Of a stretch of 64,000 nt of DNA, positions 45,149 through 55,406 are shown piece after piece; the first letter of the stretch is position 1; every line of letters begins with the position of its first letter. Position numbers and translations under genes: made by a program. The DNA comes from Blastocystis hominis (Eukaryota > Sar > Bigyra > Opalinata > Blastocystidae). A model generated the notes under the pieces. It was not told where the DNA came from. It saw only the letters and a program-made list of their open reading frames with translations, and searched no databases. Where the stretch lies: contig NW_013171849.1 of the NCBI RefSeq assembly GCF_000151665.1, positions 672,480-736,479 on the forward strand, written 5' to 3'.

Positions 45149-46513
45149 ATGGACAATCCATTTAATTCGAAGGTACCACCCACAGATCAAGTAAATTGAA
45201 AATGGACTGTTTACCCCATAGGCTGTGTATTCGGAGGACATGGCTGTAAATCCATCAACGATGGGTATAACTGCAGAAATCATTTGAGTCGTTAGGTAGC
45301 AGCAATCCCCAACAAGTCGTTTTAGATTCTAACTCTTCAGTATGTGGTTTTCAGTGTTTGTGAAGGTTAGAATGTAATAAACCCTTCTTCACAACCCGTA
45401 ATCATTGTACAGCCTGGATCACGCGTTGTATTGCCCTCTCATCTGATTGTATGTGGTGTGTTCTCCGATTTGAATGAAGAATGAAAATATGGATAATGTG
45501 ATAACTACCGAAATAAATGAATCATACGGAGCGATTCCTTCGGGAACGATTGCCATGCCTTATCAAGGAAGTGATATTCCACTGCGTGACACAAACCGAT
45601 CGCTTATGGAAACCAAGATATCACACCCTGTGAGTTCAGGTGGCAAAGGCAGTTTCATCAACACCCTGGTCGGCCGAATCGCTCAGTTAATGCGTACTTC
45701 TCTATTATCTTTCCTTCCATTAACAATTAGGAGAAGAAAAGCGCCCGCTCTCTCTCGACGAGATCATCAATCACACCGCTCCCGTGTTTTCGGAGCTCCG
45801 CAAGGCGGACGGAACGCGGTACAAAGGCAACACGCTGAAAGCGATCAACGGCGCGCTGAGCTCGACGGGGATCTTCATGAAGCTGGAAGTAAGGTTCGAA
45901 GAGCGAAGGAATCAATCGCAGAACGGACGATGGATCGTAAACGACTCGCGGTTGGAGATCTACGAGCAGCGAATTCAGAAGAAGATGGACTCCAAGGGGA
46001 AGAAAAAGCGGAATTGTATGGGATTTTTTTGGAGGGGAGGGAATGAAACGCAGATCCGCCGCCCATCGAAGAGGAAAAAACCGCGAAGCGGAAGTTTCTG
46101 ACAAAGAAAAAGGACCGCAGACAGCGGATTATCAACGTTCTCGCGGGATTAAGCGACGTGTACAAGACGCAGCCGATGGAGCGCCGCGCGGCGTACTTCA
46201 GCAATCCCTTCGTGGTAAAATAGGGGGTATTTTGGTCAATGGAAGGGCATCACGGGGCTGGAAGACAAGGAAATGCTGAAGCAGAAGATGGGGGAAGAGC
46301 GATTTACGCTGTGCATGCAGTTGTATGCGTACTTCGAAGACATGTTCAAGCTGGCGTCCGGGGATTTGAAGTTCGATATGCAGCATGTAATCAACTCGGG
46401 GAACGAGTTTGATAATAAACGACTGGTGTATTTGCGGCTGGATATAAACGATCTGCGCCAGCGAATCTCCACGCTGGAGAAAATCATTGGAGAACGAGCC
46501 AATTTGCAGTTGT
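45149..46513 (+). CDS. Winged-helix protein, possible TFIIE-beta
   Basis: The start at 45149 gives a Ser/Pro/Gln-rich N-terminus spread over short exons separated by 31-nt introns (45193-45223; 45273-45303; 45343-45373; 45451-45481). Then comes RPLSLDEIINHTAPVF, TLKAINGALSSTGIFM and NGRWIVNDSRLEIYEQ, resembling the winged-helix core of TFIIE beta (HPLTLDEIL in human). A Lys-rich KRKFLTKKKDRR block follows, and then an additional helical C-terminus (LRLDINDLRQRISTLEKIIG). The TFIIE assignment is tentative. It lacks a genomic stop before the octamer 46518-46525: T46513 plus poly(A) would make TAA. Confidence 0.55.
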
Positions 46514-46525
46514 GTGTTGTTTGTT
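46513..46525 (+). terminator. 3' octamer with stop-completing T (TFIIE-beta-like)
   Basis: T46513, spacer GTGT, TGTTTGTT 46518-46525. Confidence 0.7.
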
Positions 46526-46789
46526 GTTGAAGAATCGAAATGGAAGGGAGAGGCGATAATCGATAGAAAGGAGTCGAGAGAGGGAATAACCAGGAGAACG
46601 AGGCATGATAAAAAGCATTATCATCATCAGAGACACTTCCACACTTGCTAATCAACCAACAACTCGCCTCTCATTATTACTATTTTTATTCTCTCTTCCC
46701 CTCTCTCGTTTCCAACAAACACACACACGTCAACACACCAATTATTATGATTGTAGTAACAATAATGATAACACCAACAATTATAATAA

Positions 46790-48464
46790 TTATTTCCGAT
46801 CACTGAGGGGAGGTCGATTCTTCCCTCGACAGAAAGGAATCACTGACAGATCCGAATAGTTGTATCTCAACTCTCGCAGGAAATGTCGATACACGTCTTT
46901 CATTGGGAACTTATGCGTTCTCTTCATCTCCACGAAAAAGTCCTTCTTAAACTTCGATCTACGCTCAACCCTCGTTCCAATCCCCACGATGGATGCGGGA
47001 TATCATACCCAAACGCGTCCGTTATCACCCAAAACATATACCCACGATACCGCAAATGCTCCAGCCACTCCACCTTATTGAACGCATAGTTCGCGAATCG
47101 CTCGTCAAACCGCGGCATCCCGGGAACCTTCTTCACCACCACATACCTAGCTCTCACTCCCCTCCTCCACTACTCGCACGGCTCCTGCGTCTCTCCAAAG
47201 AAACAAATCAACGGAGTCAGCGGCACCGTGTAGTTCGACTGGTACCACTCCTTGAAGTAATAATCGTGCAGTCGCTGCCCCGGACGGAACGTCTCGCACC
47301 TTCCCTGCTGCTTGCACGCCACCAATTCTTCCTTCGTGTCCGGCAGACTCGATTTATAGCTGGATGTGAAGCGGCCTCTGCGCGTACTAGTTGATGCACT
47401 CTTGGAACGTTCGACAGCGATGCCGACGCATCTGGAACACGGGGACGATCCCTGCGTTCTTCGGATCCTGAAAGAATTCCAGCGGGAGATGCATGATCGC
47501 GTCGTAACTCCCGACTAGAGATAAGGAATCCCCGCAGAACGCACAGGAGGGCCAGACGTCCATGTCAGTCAGCCAAAAGTGGGTGGTCTTGACATTGTCG
47601 ATGGCGCGGTTGCGGAGCGTGTTGATGGGGAAGTAGAAGGGATCTGTTTGAATCACGTAGTCCACGATAATGTTCGGGCGGAGATTCGATTCGGCCTTCA
47701 GCGAGAGGAAGTACGATTCGTTCTCTTTCGGGAAGTAGTACACGATGGACATCGGGCTACAGGTGATTGGGGCGGTAAAAACCGAACCCGCGCCAGCGGC
47801 GAGAAACTTCCAGCATGAAGCCCCAGCGAGTAATGCTAGGGAGAAGGAGGGAGCCAATGTGTACGTGCCCTGGGAACAGAAGGTCACGTCGTATTCCACG
47901 TCGGGGGCGTCAGTGGAGTGAAAAACAGGATCAAAATCGGTTGGTCGATAGGCTGGGTGTGAGATTGGGGAGAAGAAGAGCAGAGTACGGTTTCGATGTC
48001 TAATACGTCGTTCATAACGAGGCATGGGGGGCCGCTTGATGGTTTGGGAGGTTTTGAACAGAGAAGAATAGGCACTCTCTTTCTGAGTATTCTCTGACTT
48101 ACTTTGGATAGGTGCCCGGTTTCCATTTCGAATTCTCGGCTTATAGTTTACAGTGTCCAGATTCTATAGAAATGTAAGAAAACGAACCAGGCAGTGCACC
48201 ACGTTTTACGTACAACAGAACCAGAACCAAAGCCGGTCCGAACTATAGATAGTTTCCAGTCGTCGGGTTCGGACAAAGAAGTCTACAAAAAAAAACTCAA
48301 GCATTCCAAACAGCTAAGTAAAATGGCTTTCTGCCGTTGAGAGACCCTTCATTGTCTGATTTGAACCACAGCCTAATCATTACGCTCTCCCCCATAAACA
48401 ACTCAACAACGACAAAACACACAATAAACAGCGTTACGCCCAAAATGTACTGTACAGAGGCCAT
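46790..48464 (-). CDS. GT49 (LARGE/B4GAT1-type) glycosyltransferase
   Basis: Type II Golgi enzyme. The start at 48464 gives signal anchor ILGVTLFIVCFVVVELFMG. The catalytic domain shows VDYVIQTDPFYFPINTLRN, THFWLTDMDVWPS (DxD metal site DMD), AGIVPVFQMR, CETFRPGQRLHDYYFKEWY, YVVVKKVPGMPRFDERF, NKVEWLEHL, and the end segment DIPHPS then FKKDFFVEMKR. These match the family-49 domain of LARGE and B4GAT1 (glucuronyl transfer). About seven introns. Stop TAA at 46790-46792; octamer 46714-46721. Confidence 0.85.
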
Positions 48465-48624
48465 TTTATGAGCAAAAAACAATTTGAAGGAGGAGTGAGT
48501 TTGGTACCCAATCACTCAAAAAACACATTATTAATTAATACACCCTATCGCACACATATATTTGGAATTCATTTATATGAGCCTTTTGCAGGCTGTCAAA
48601 AATTGGATGAAGACAAAGTCAACA

Positions 48625-48816
48625 TCACGGGGTCTTGGATTTAGTTTTCAACCAGCAATAACTGCACATCGGCTTAGCCTCATTTGTCACAGTAATGCCC
48701 CAAGCGCAAGGACAGCCGAAAAACACATATACCAGGACAAACCCCAAAGTCGAAATATTATGATTATGGGTTTGAGGGTTGTTTGTTTTCTTCTCATTCG
48801 TACTGTAAGATAGCAT
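48625..48816 (-). CDS. Possible small Cys-rich membrane protein
   Basis: 63-codon ORF: MLSYSTNEKKTNNPQ, then a hydrophobic segment LGFVLVYVFFGCPCAWGI and CSYCWLKTK. Its ATG overlaps the ATG of the divergent REEP-like gene (48815) within CATG. No octamer follows. Not recognised; may be spurious. Confidence 0.3.
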   Translation of the reverse strand: MLSYSTNEKKTNNPQTHNHNISTLGFVLVYVFFGCPCAWGITVTNEAKPMCSYCWLKTKSKTP

Positions 48817-49585
48817 GGAGCATTCACAGATCAACGTTCTCTTGGATGCAATCTTCGCCTTTATTCGTGCGAGTATAGAAAGAATCGTCTTGTACGTCTT
48901 TTTCTTTTTCTTCACTTTAGTTCCCTAATCCTGTTCTACGCTGTTTTCAAAACGGCCACCTCGATCGAGGATGATAAAGAAGTAAGAAAGTGGTCAAAGT
49001 ACTGGATCTTCTACGGGATTGCCTCTTTTTTCTGCAACCTATTGAATGCTGGGGACCTTCCTATGATTATTGTGTGCGGCATTCTCCTGTTTAAGTTCAA
49101 TGTGCCTCTCTTCCTCGGTAGTTGACTTTTAGGACTATTTGATCCTCCATTTCCTTTACGACAATATTCTATACAAAATTATGTATTATTCGAGGGGATA
49201 TCTGGAAGCGGTGATCGGTGAGGTTGCCTTCCAGTTGTTCCGCCTTATCGAGCTGGTCCATTGGCCAATCCTCTGCACGTTTAACCTTTCGAATGGTTTC
49301 TACAGTTGTATAGTTTCACTTGCAGAGACCATCAAGTCTTGCAACGATTCTCTTGACCGTGTTTCGAAGCTAATCACGATGAACGACAAGGCTCTCTGGA
49401 AGAACGATGCGAACGATGTATCGCGATGGTAGCATGTCTCTCACCCCCAGATCAAGAGCAAATTGGTGACGCGACCCTTGAAGGGCGATACTTCCCACTC
49501 CACCGAGGTTGCAGATCGCGACGCTTGTTACGAACGACTCTGCCAGACGTATAACCCTCACGTCGATTCTGGTTGGGTTTCCTAA
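48815..49585 (+). CDS. REEP/HVA22/TB2-DP1 family ER-shaping protein
   Basis: Reticulon-like ER membrane-curvature protein. The start at 48815 gives MEHSQINVLLDAIFAF. A 29-nt intron (48897-48925) leads into FSLILFYAVFKTATS and the family core DDKEVRKWSKYWIFYGI. Two hydrophobic hairpins follow, and a 31-nt intron (49102-49132) joins to YLILHFLYDNILYKIMY, a C-terminal amphipathic region and a hydrophilic tail. Stop TAA at 49583-49585. The octamer 49706-49713 comes after a microsatellite-rich 3' UTR. Confidence 0.75.
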
Positions 49586-49611
49586 TCGTCACACACATTG
49601 TACCCTCTTCT

Positions 49612-49672
49612 TGTCATTCATTCATTCATTCATTCAACTATGTTGTTGTTGTTGTTGTTGTTGTTGTTGGTA
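49612..49672 (+). repeat. ATTC and TTG microsatellites
   Basis: Five copies of ATTC followed by about ten copies of TTG (to 49670) in the 3' UTR of the REEP-like gene. Confidence 0.9.
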
Positions 49673-49758
49673 TGATCGACCAATTATTATTGCTTTATCG
49701 TTGCTTGTTTGTTTGATTACTCTCAAACAACCCAATTACGGATACTCAGTGACACTAC

Positions 49759-50759
49759 TTATTGCTTCATGTAGTACTTGGCGAAGAGCTTGTTCAGCTG
49801 CTCCAAGAAAAGGAAAGTGAAGATGGTGTGGGGTCCGATACGAAGGAAGTAAGGCGTGAATCCCTTCCACAGAGCAAAAACTCCCTCGTTCTTCATCAGC
49901 ACCTTCAGACAGTCGAACGCTCCCGCGTATTCACCGGGCTTGGCCATCTGCAGTCGGGTCTTCACAATATCCACGGGCAGAGACACGAAACTGCAGAACA
50001 GACCGGAGGTCAGAGACGACGCGACGTACAGACCGAAACCGTCGGTCTTGAACAAGTGCCATTTCTCATAGTACAGCTCCTTGGCCTGCGCGTAGCCTCC
50101 CAGCTGCGCAGGGTTCAACACCACGGCACGCACCACGGTGGCCGAAGTACCCTTCCACAAAGTCTTCAAGCCCTCTTCCTTGACGATGCGGTAGATGGCC
50201 TGGAAGCAGTTGGTGTAGCCACGGCGCTGCTCGGGGGGCAGACGGTTATCGGCACTGCAACGGATCAGAGAAACCTCTGCGGGATTTCCCACGACAGCAC
50301 CGCAGGCACCTCCGATCATACCGCAAGCCATCTTCTGGAGGAAGTTGGGGTTTTCTCCATTGTTGCGGGCACGCACCCAGTTCATGCAGTTGGTAAACAC
50401 TCCAAGACGAGTGGTAGTGTACGTGATCTGACGAAGAACGCCCGAAGTGTAACTTGCACATCAGCGAAACACAAATAGACTTACCCCTTGTACAGCTTAA
50501 AGAAACCCTCCTGCTTGGTGATCTTCACGAGAGCATCGAAGCTGCTGCTGTACAGCTTCTCCGACGTACCTTCACCACTACAGGTCACTCGGCATTTCAG
50601 CCAAATACCTAAGCTGCATACGGGTCTTCACCAGATCCATAGGCTGCACGCAAGTAGTAGCCAGCACACCGGCAGTACCACCGAGAACATAGTTAGCCTT
50701 CAAATTAGGTGTAAAACACAATATCTCACCCACTGCGGGAACGACTTAGTGTCCACCAT
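49759..50759 (-). CDS. SLC25A11: Mitochondrial 2-oxoglutarate/malate-type carrier
   Basis: SLC25 carrier with three repeats: QPMDLVKTRMQL; NPAEVSLIRCSADNRLP followed by EGLKTLWKG; LPVDIVKTRLQM followed by GVFALWKGFTPYFLRIGPHT. The PAEVSLIR and SADNRLP residues and the final GPHTIFTFLFLEQ point to the 2-oxoglutarate/malate group rather than ADP/ATP carriers. The start at 50759 gives MVDTKSFPQWANYVLGG after removal of a 31-nt intron. Two more introns (about 50586-50616 and 50453-50484). Stop TAA at 49759-49761. In an organism with mitochondrion-related organelles it would link cytosolic and organellar dicarboxylates. Confidence 0.9.
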
Positions 50760-50851
50760 ACCTTTCCAGAGTCAATGAAAAATCAAATGGGGACTGGTCT
50801 CTATTATTAATGGAATTCGGGGTGACGACATGCACATTTGCAACGATTTTT

Positions 50852-50864
50852 AACAAACATACGA
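50852..50864 (-). terminator. 3' octamer with stop-completing T (TXNDC12-like)
   Basis: T50864, spacer CGTA, TGTTTGTT 50852-50859 on the minus strand. Confidence 0.7.
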
Positions 50865-51368
50865 TGCACGCAGATTATACTTTTGTAAAGAGTGTTGCAT
50901 GTTTTGGAGAAGCTGGTCTTCGCTGTAGTAATAGTACTTGAAGCGAGACTCGCCCTGGACCGCCGTAACCTTCGTGAGAACTTCGCCACGAGGCGAAACG
51001 AAAAAGAGGCGTGGCACATAGGAACCATCTGGACGTCAAGCAAATGAACTACTCTAACCTCCGTTGTACGCTTCATCGTGGAGATTCTCTCCACTGTTGC
51101 AGCGAATCATGACAAAAGACTTTGAGAGGTCCTGAATCTTGGTGCTAGTTGCGAAAATGGCGTTCAAATTCCTGCATGCAGGGCATGAGGGGCGCTGGAT
51201 AAGCACAATTCCGGGCTTTCCGTCCCTCTTTATTTCACTCATTCCTTCGTCAAAGGTTTTCCAATCAATCTTCTCCGAAGCCTCCAGAGCTCCGTCGGTA
51301 GAAGCACGAGAGGTGGTGGAGGTAGCTAAGGCAACGGCCAAAATGAGAACACAAACACGAATGAACAT
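50864..51368 (-). CDS. ER thioredoxin-like protein (TXNDC12/AGR type)
   Basis: Secretory-pathway thioredoxin-fold protein. Signal peptide VCVLILAVALATSTTSRAS, then WKTFDEGMSEIKRDGKPGIV and active site SCPACRNLN (C-P-A-C, both cysteines kept), KSFVMIRCNSGE and, after a 30-nt intron (about 51029-51058), GSYVPRLFFVSPRGEV and KYYYYSEDQLLQNM. The W-x-x-F...GKP, D-G-x-Y-x-P-R and S-x-x-Q pattern is that of TXNDC12/AGR. The mature end is predicted from T50864, 4 nt before the octamer 50852-50859, giving TAA after NLRA. A genomic TAA lies four codons later. Confidence 0.8.
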
Positions 51369-51457
51369 TTCTTATGCCATTACACACCTCCATCCCTTTT
51401 CTTCGTCTTTCAAAACAAACATCAAGTGGTAGGTAGATCATCCATACACTAGACGAC

Positions 51458-51982
51458 TTAGGCGGAAGCCTCCATAGCGGCTCTCTTCTGGTTGAGAAGG
51501 GCAGTCGCCTGCTCAGCAAGCTGCTTCTCCTTCTTATCCTCACCCTTCTTACGGTGGATCTGCTCAATCAGCACACGCTTGGTCTTGTAACGGTTACCCT
51601 TGGCCAGAGCGTAGAAGTGAGCGTACATGTGCTTGTCGATCTTGCCGGCATCACGGTACTTGCGCAGCAGTCTGCGGAGCACACGAATACGACGCATCCA
51701 GAGCAGCTTCTCGGGAATACGGGCGTTCATGGTTCCGTGACGCTTACCGTAACCAGTGTGGTTGCCGCGAGCCTTCGCCTCGTGACGAATGTTCACACGA
51801 GCACGAGAGTGCATCAGGTTGTGCTTCTTCACGATCATTCCGTTCTTGATCATGGAGCGAACGCTCTGGCGAGAGTTGGCAACAGCAATGTTGCTCACCT
51901 CGCTGGGATCCATCCACACCTTGCGCTTACCGCACTTCAGCACGGCGGCAGCGAGTCTCTTCTGAAGCTTCAAGCTGACCAT
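51458..51982 (-). CDS. RPL19: 60S ribosomal protein L19 (eL19)
   Basis: Intronless in the coding part. The start at 51982 gives MVSLKLQKRLAAAVLKCGKR, followed by KVWMDPSEVSNIA, ANSRQSVRSMIKNG, HSRARVNIRHEAKARG, GYGKRHGTMNARIPEK, WMRRIRVLRRLLRKYR and an Ala/Lys-rich tail, a full eL19 of 174 residues. The frame is open upstream of the ATG but carries no family sequence. Stop TAA at 51458; octamer 51414-51421. Confidence 0.96.
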   Translation of the reverse strand: MVSLKLQKRLAAAVLKCGKRKVWMDPSEVSNIAVANSRQSVRSMIKNGMIVKKHNLMHSRARVNIRHEAKARGNHTGYGKRHGTMNARIPEKLLWMRRIRVLRRLLRKYRDAGKIDKHMYAHFYALAKGNRYKTKRVLIEQIHRKKGEDKKEKQLAEQATALLNQKRAAMEASA

Positions 51983-52150
51983 TGTTGTTTTGAGGAGTTC
52001 TACCAGATAATAGGAAAAGGGTCGCGAGATAGTGGCGAGATTTAGATTTCCCAGAAAATTCTCGGTGAGCAAATATAAACAAACAAAAACATTTCGTTCC
52101 CAACAAAAACGGAGATTTCGAATGTAACCATTATTAATAACAATCATAAT

Positions 52151-52475
52151 CTACAATTCGTTCTTCACACTGTGTAGAAAATTCACCTTTCGCGCTACTT
52201 CCTGACACTGAACGAACGATTTTTGATCATTCAACTATACATTAGCGACCACTCTCTCATTCCGCACTTCATCCGCCTTCTTCGACCAATATTGAATTTG
52301 CATTTCCAGAGCATCTCTGTACGAATTCTAGAAATCATGTCGAACCAAGAAAACCAACATTCACTCCATTTAAAGGATGAAAGAGTTTGGACACAAATCT
52401 GTACACAGTGAACAGCAGGATTAGAATGGTCTGCCACCCTGGAGATGAACAGTGCGAACAGCTTTCGACTATCAT
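52151..52475 (-). CDS. Possible small membrane/coiled-coil protein
   Basis: The ATG at 52475 gives MIVESCSHCSSPGW, a membrane span TILILLFTVYRFV, and, after an intron of about 37 nt, YRDALEMQIQYWSKKADEVR, a charged coiled coil. A further intron (about 52203-52235) leads to the C-terminus. The membrane span followed by a coiled coil loosely recalls GET1/WRB, but I cannot confirm this. An octamer is at about 52079-52086. Confidence 0.35.
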
Positions 52476-52562
52476 GTTTTAGAGAGAGAAGCTGGAAGAA
52501 AAATGAAATTCCGATAATCAGCACATTTTTATAAATGGTCAATCTTCTGTTTGTTTGAAAGA

Positions 52563-53422
52563 ATGGCATCCTTTCGAAATGACGAGGATTCTATTCTGCA
52601 AGAAAACATGGAATATTCCGCTCCTATAGCAAAATCAAGTTCATCCTTTTTTGTAACGGATTGGATCGTCTGTTCATTAGTTCGAACTCTATATACGCCG
52701 GGGAAACCACGGTCCGTTAAATCGTACTACTCGTTCCATTTACCAGTTTTCTGTCGAGTATCAAGACCTTTCTCTGGAGTATCTGCGAAGAATCATACGT
52801 CTAAAGGTGGATGACGCGATCAATGACGCTGACAAGGCAAATGTTGAATATAAGTATTACGATATCCATCACGTACGAATTCTGTCCAACATGAAAAAGC
52901 CAATTAAGGAAAATCCGTTTTTAGATAGTTTTTCTGACACTGCGCTTCGCAGTATTTGCAGTAATTTGCAGTGTGTCTGATTGACCCGTAGCAACCATTC
53001 GGCAGAGGAGGAAATCTCAAGCGATTCCGTTGGTCATCTCGACATCCTCTGTTCCGTTGGACAAGCGACCTAGTGGAACCATCGACGAGCCCCATCAGAA
53101 GATCGATTCAACTGTCAACGAGTCGTCAATTGTTGGTACGGCTGTGTGGTGTGTTTTGTGAGTGGCAGGTATTCCGTTCGATAATCCTATCCCCGTGAAT
53201 ATCGACTCGACTTCTGCACTCCACTCGATTCCCTATGTTACGCCCTCCAGTTCGGTGCAAGCCCCTCTTCCCCTGTCAGTTTTTCCTGATTCGGAGTACG
53301 TTCCCATCCGGGCGAAGATCCAGACCAGCGAGCTCTCCTTCAATGGCACGCTGTTGCTGAACCGGGAAGATCTCTACCGCGCTCTCAACTTTCAACAGTA
53401 TACGATTCAAGAGCACAACTAG
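52563..53422 (+). CDS. Unknown protein
   Basis: The start at 52563 gives MASFRNDEDSILQENMEYS. A 28-nt intron (52654-52681) precedes FELYIRRGNHG, DLSLEYLRRIIRLKVDDAI and YYDIHHVRILSNMKKP, and introns of 31 nt (52952?-52990) and 33 nt (53136-53168, approximate) lead to a Ser/Pro-rich stretch and ELSFNGTLLLNREDLYRALN. About 250 residues, no family recognised. Stop TAG at 53420-53422. The 3' element is a variant (TTGTTTCT near 53475). Confidence 0.55.
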
Positions 53423-53538
53423 ATGATAAGTGGATTCTTTACTATTCTATTCTATTCAATTCTTTCATGCCTATGTTGTTTCTTTCTAACAAACAGACAA
53501 AACTCAACTAGTGAAGATTCTTACACTTCTTCTTCTCC

Positions 53539-54762
53539 TTAAGCAATCACGCCCAGCTCCTTTCCAACCTCAATGAACGCATCCACGCAGCGGTTCACCT
53601 GCTCCAGAGTGTGAGCTCCGCTCATCTGAGTTCGAATACGAGCCTTGCCCAGAGGCACCACAGGATAGCTGAATCCAATCACATAGATGCCCTTCTCCAG
53701 CATCTTATCGGCGAACTTGCAGGCCAGAGCCGCATCTCCCAGCATCACAGGGCAGATGGGATGGTCGTAAGCACCGGTCAGAGTGAATCCGGCAGCAGTC
53801 ATGCGGTCACGGAACAGATGGGTGTTGGCCAGCACACGCTCGGGCAGAGTGGCCGACTCCATCAGCATCGAGTAGGTCTTGATGGCAGCTCCCACCAGAG
53901 AAGGAGCCAGCGTGTTCGAGAACAGGTAAGGACGAGACTTCTGACGAAGCAGAGTCACCACCTCCTTCGAAGCGCAAGTGTAACCTCCAGAAGCGCCTCC
54001 CATGGCCTTGCCCATCGTGGAGTTGATGAAATCAATACGGCCCTGCACGCCGCAGTACTCGGGAGTACCACGACCCGTCTTGCCGAAGAATCCAGCAGAG
54101 TGGGACTCATCGATCCAGACCAGAGCGTTGTACTTGTCGGCAAGGTCGCAGATCTCCTTCAGAGGAGCCACATCTCCGTCCATGGAGAACACACCGTCCG
54201 TCACAATGCAGCGGTAACGGCAATCCTGAGTCTCCTGCAAAATGCGCTCCAGGTCGACCAGGTCGCAGTGGTTGTAGCGGTAGCGCTTCGCCTTGCACAG
54301 ACGAATACCGTCGATGATCGAAGCGTGGTTCAGCTGATCGGAAATCACAGCATCCTCAGCATTGAACAGAGCCTCGAAGAAACCGCCGTTGGCATCGAAG
54401 CAGCTCGAGTACAGGATGCAGTCCTCCATTCCGTGGAACTTCGCAATCAGGGCCTCCAACTGCTTATGGATATCGGTGGTTCCGCAAATGAAACGCACGG
54501 AAGCAAGACCAAATCCATGGGTATCCAGAGCCTCCTTCGCGGCCTCAATCAGCTCCTTGCTGTTAGCCAGACCAAGGTAATTGTTAGCGCAGAAGTTCAA
54601 CACCTTGTCGTCACGTCCAGCGACGTTGATCTCAGCGGCCTGCTCGCTGGTGATCACACGCTCCTCCTTGAAGGTTCCAGCCTTCTTAATGTCGTCCAGC
54701 TGGGCCTGGATAGCCTCGTTGAGCTTAGCTCCGTTCGCAGTAATAGAAAGTCTTTCAGCCAT
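53539..54762 (-). CDS. GCAT: 2-amino-3-ketobutyrate CoA ligase (glycine C-acetyltransferase)
   Basis: PLP enzyme of the alpha-oxoamine synthase family that cleaves 2-amino-3-ketobutyrate with CoA to glycine and acetyl-CoA in threonine degradation. The start at 54762 gives MAERLSITANGAKLNE. CANNYLGLANS, HGFGLASVRFICGT, DQLNHASIIDGIRL, DGVFSMDGDVAPLKEI, WIDESHSAGFFGKTGRGT and the PLP-lysine block STMGKAMGGASGG are all present; the C-terminal domain ends RIRTQMSGAHT. Intronless, 407 residues, with very biased codons. The frame is open to 54852 upstream, but the start used matches the family. A 5'-UTR intron ending at CTAG just before the ATG is possible. Stop TAA at 53539; octamer 53488-53495. 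Confidence 0.95.
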   Translation of the reverse strand: MAERLSITANGAKLNEAIQAQLDDIKKAGTFKEERVITSEQAAEINVAGRDDKVLNFCANNYLGLANSKELIEAAKEALDTHGFGLASVRFICGTTDIHKQLEALIAKFHGMEDCILYSSCFDANGGFFEALFNAEDAVISDQLNHASIIDGIRLCKAKRYRYNHCDLVDLERILQETQDCRYRCIVTDGVFSMDGDVAPLKEICDLADKYNALVWIDESHSAGFFGKTGRGTPEYCGVQGRIDFINSTMGKAMGGASGGYTCASKEVVTLLRQKSRPYLFSNTLAPSLVGAAIKTYSMLMESATLPERVLANTHLFRDRMTAAGFTLTGAYDHPICPVMLGDAALACKFADKMLEKGIYVIGFSYPVVPLGKARIRTQMSGAHTLEQVNRCVDAFIEVGKELGVIA

Positions 54763-55260
54763 GATCAACCTAGAACAAAAGGAAATAATATATGACAATG
54801 TAATCCAGAAAGGAGAAATAGGGAAACGAAATGAAACCCCTTCTTTCGGCAAGTGATTGTTCTAGAATGATTCACCTGATAGTTTGGTGCAAGAATTGGA
54901 TAGCTCAAAAATAGAGAGGATTTTCTGTAAGGTTCTCGCGTTGAATTACGTGTTTGTGAGATGTTTGAACAGTAATGGGAAATATGGGTGTAACAGGATA
55001 TTGCTGTTTTATTACGTAATCTTCACTTTTTCTCTTTTCTATACAATTTATGTGATTGTTTCACTACCATTCCTTGACTAATTCAATCAATGTCATATTG
55101 GTCTGTATAGAGTATCATACCCACAGTCTGTTTCTGAATTGTTTTTTTTGGTGGTGATGGATTTTAGAGTTGCTTTAGGAGAGGTAAAAATCGATGTATC
55201 ATAAGATAGAAAAGGTAGCAAACACTATAACATCAAAAGGAGTGAAAACAAAAAAGGGGA
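54763..55260 (-). other. AT-rich region upstream of GCAT
   Basis: About 500 bases without a convincing ORF. The part next to 54762 may hold the promoter and a 5'-UTR exon of the minus-strand GCAT gene. An octamer for the F-box gene lies at 55261-55268, and an ATT/TTA microsatellite at about 55312-55382. Confidence 0.5.
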
Positions 55261-55406
55261 AACAAACAAAACTACAAGACCTTTCTAAATCAACCCATAT
55301 TATTGTTGTCATCATCAATATTATTATTATATTACGACTATTATTATTATTATTATTAATATATTACGACTATTATTATTCTACACATAGTCGGTAATCC
55401 CTCCCT

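Noticed and set aside
46530-46790. ORFs in the low-complexity stretch between TFIIE-beta-like and GT49 genes
   Set aside because: Short ATT/AAC-rich microsatellite DNA at convergent 3' ends; no coding signal.
48562-48813. Plus-strand ORF ending in front of the REEP-like gene
   Set aside because: Protein-unlike composition; the nearby TGTTTGTT (48780-48787) does not fit the T-N4 rule in this frame.
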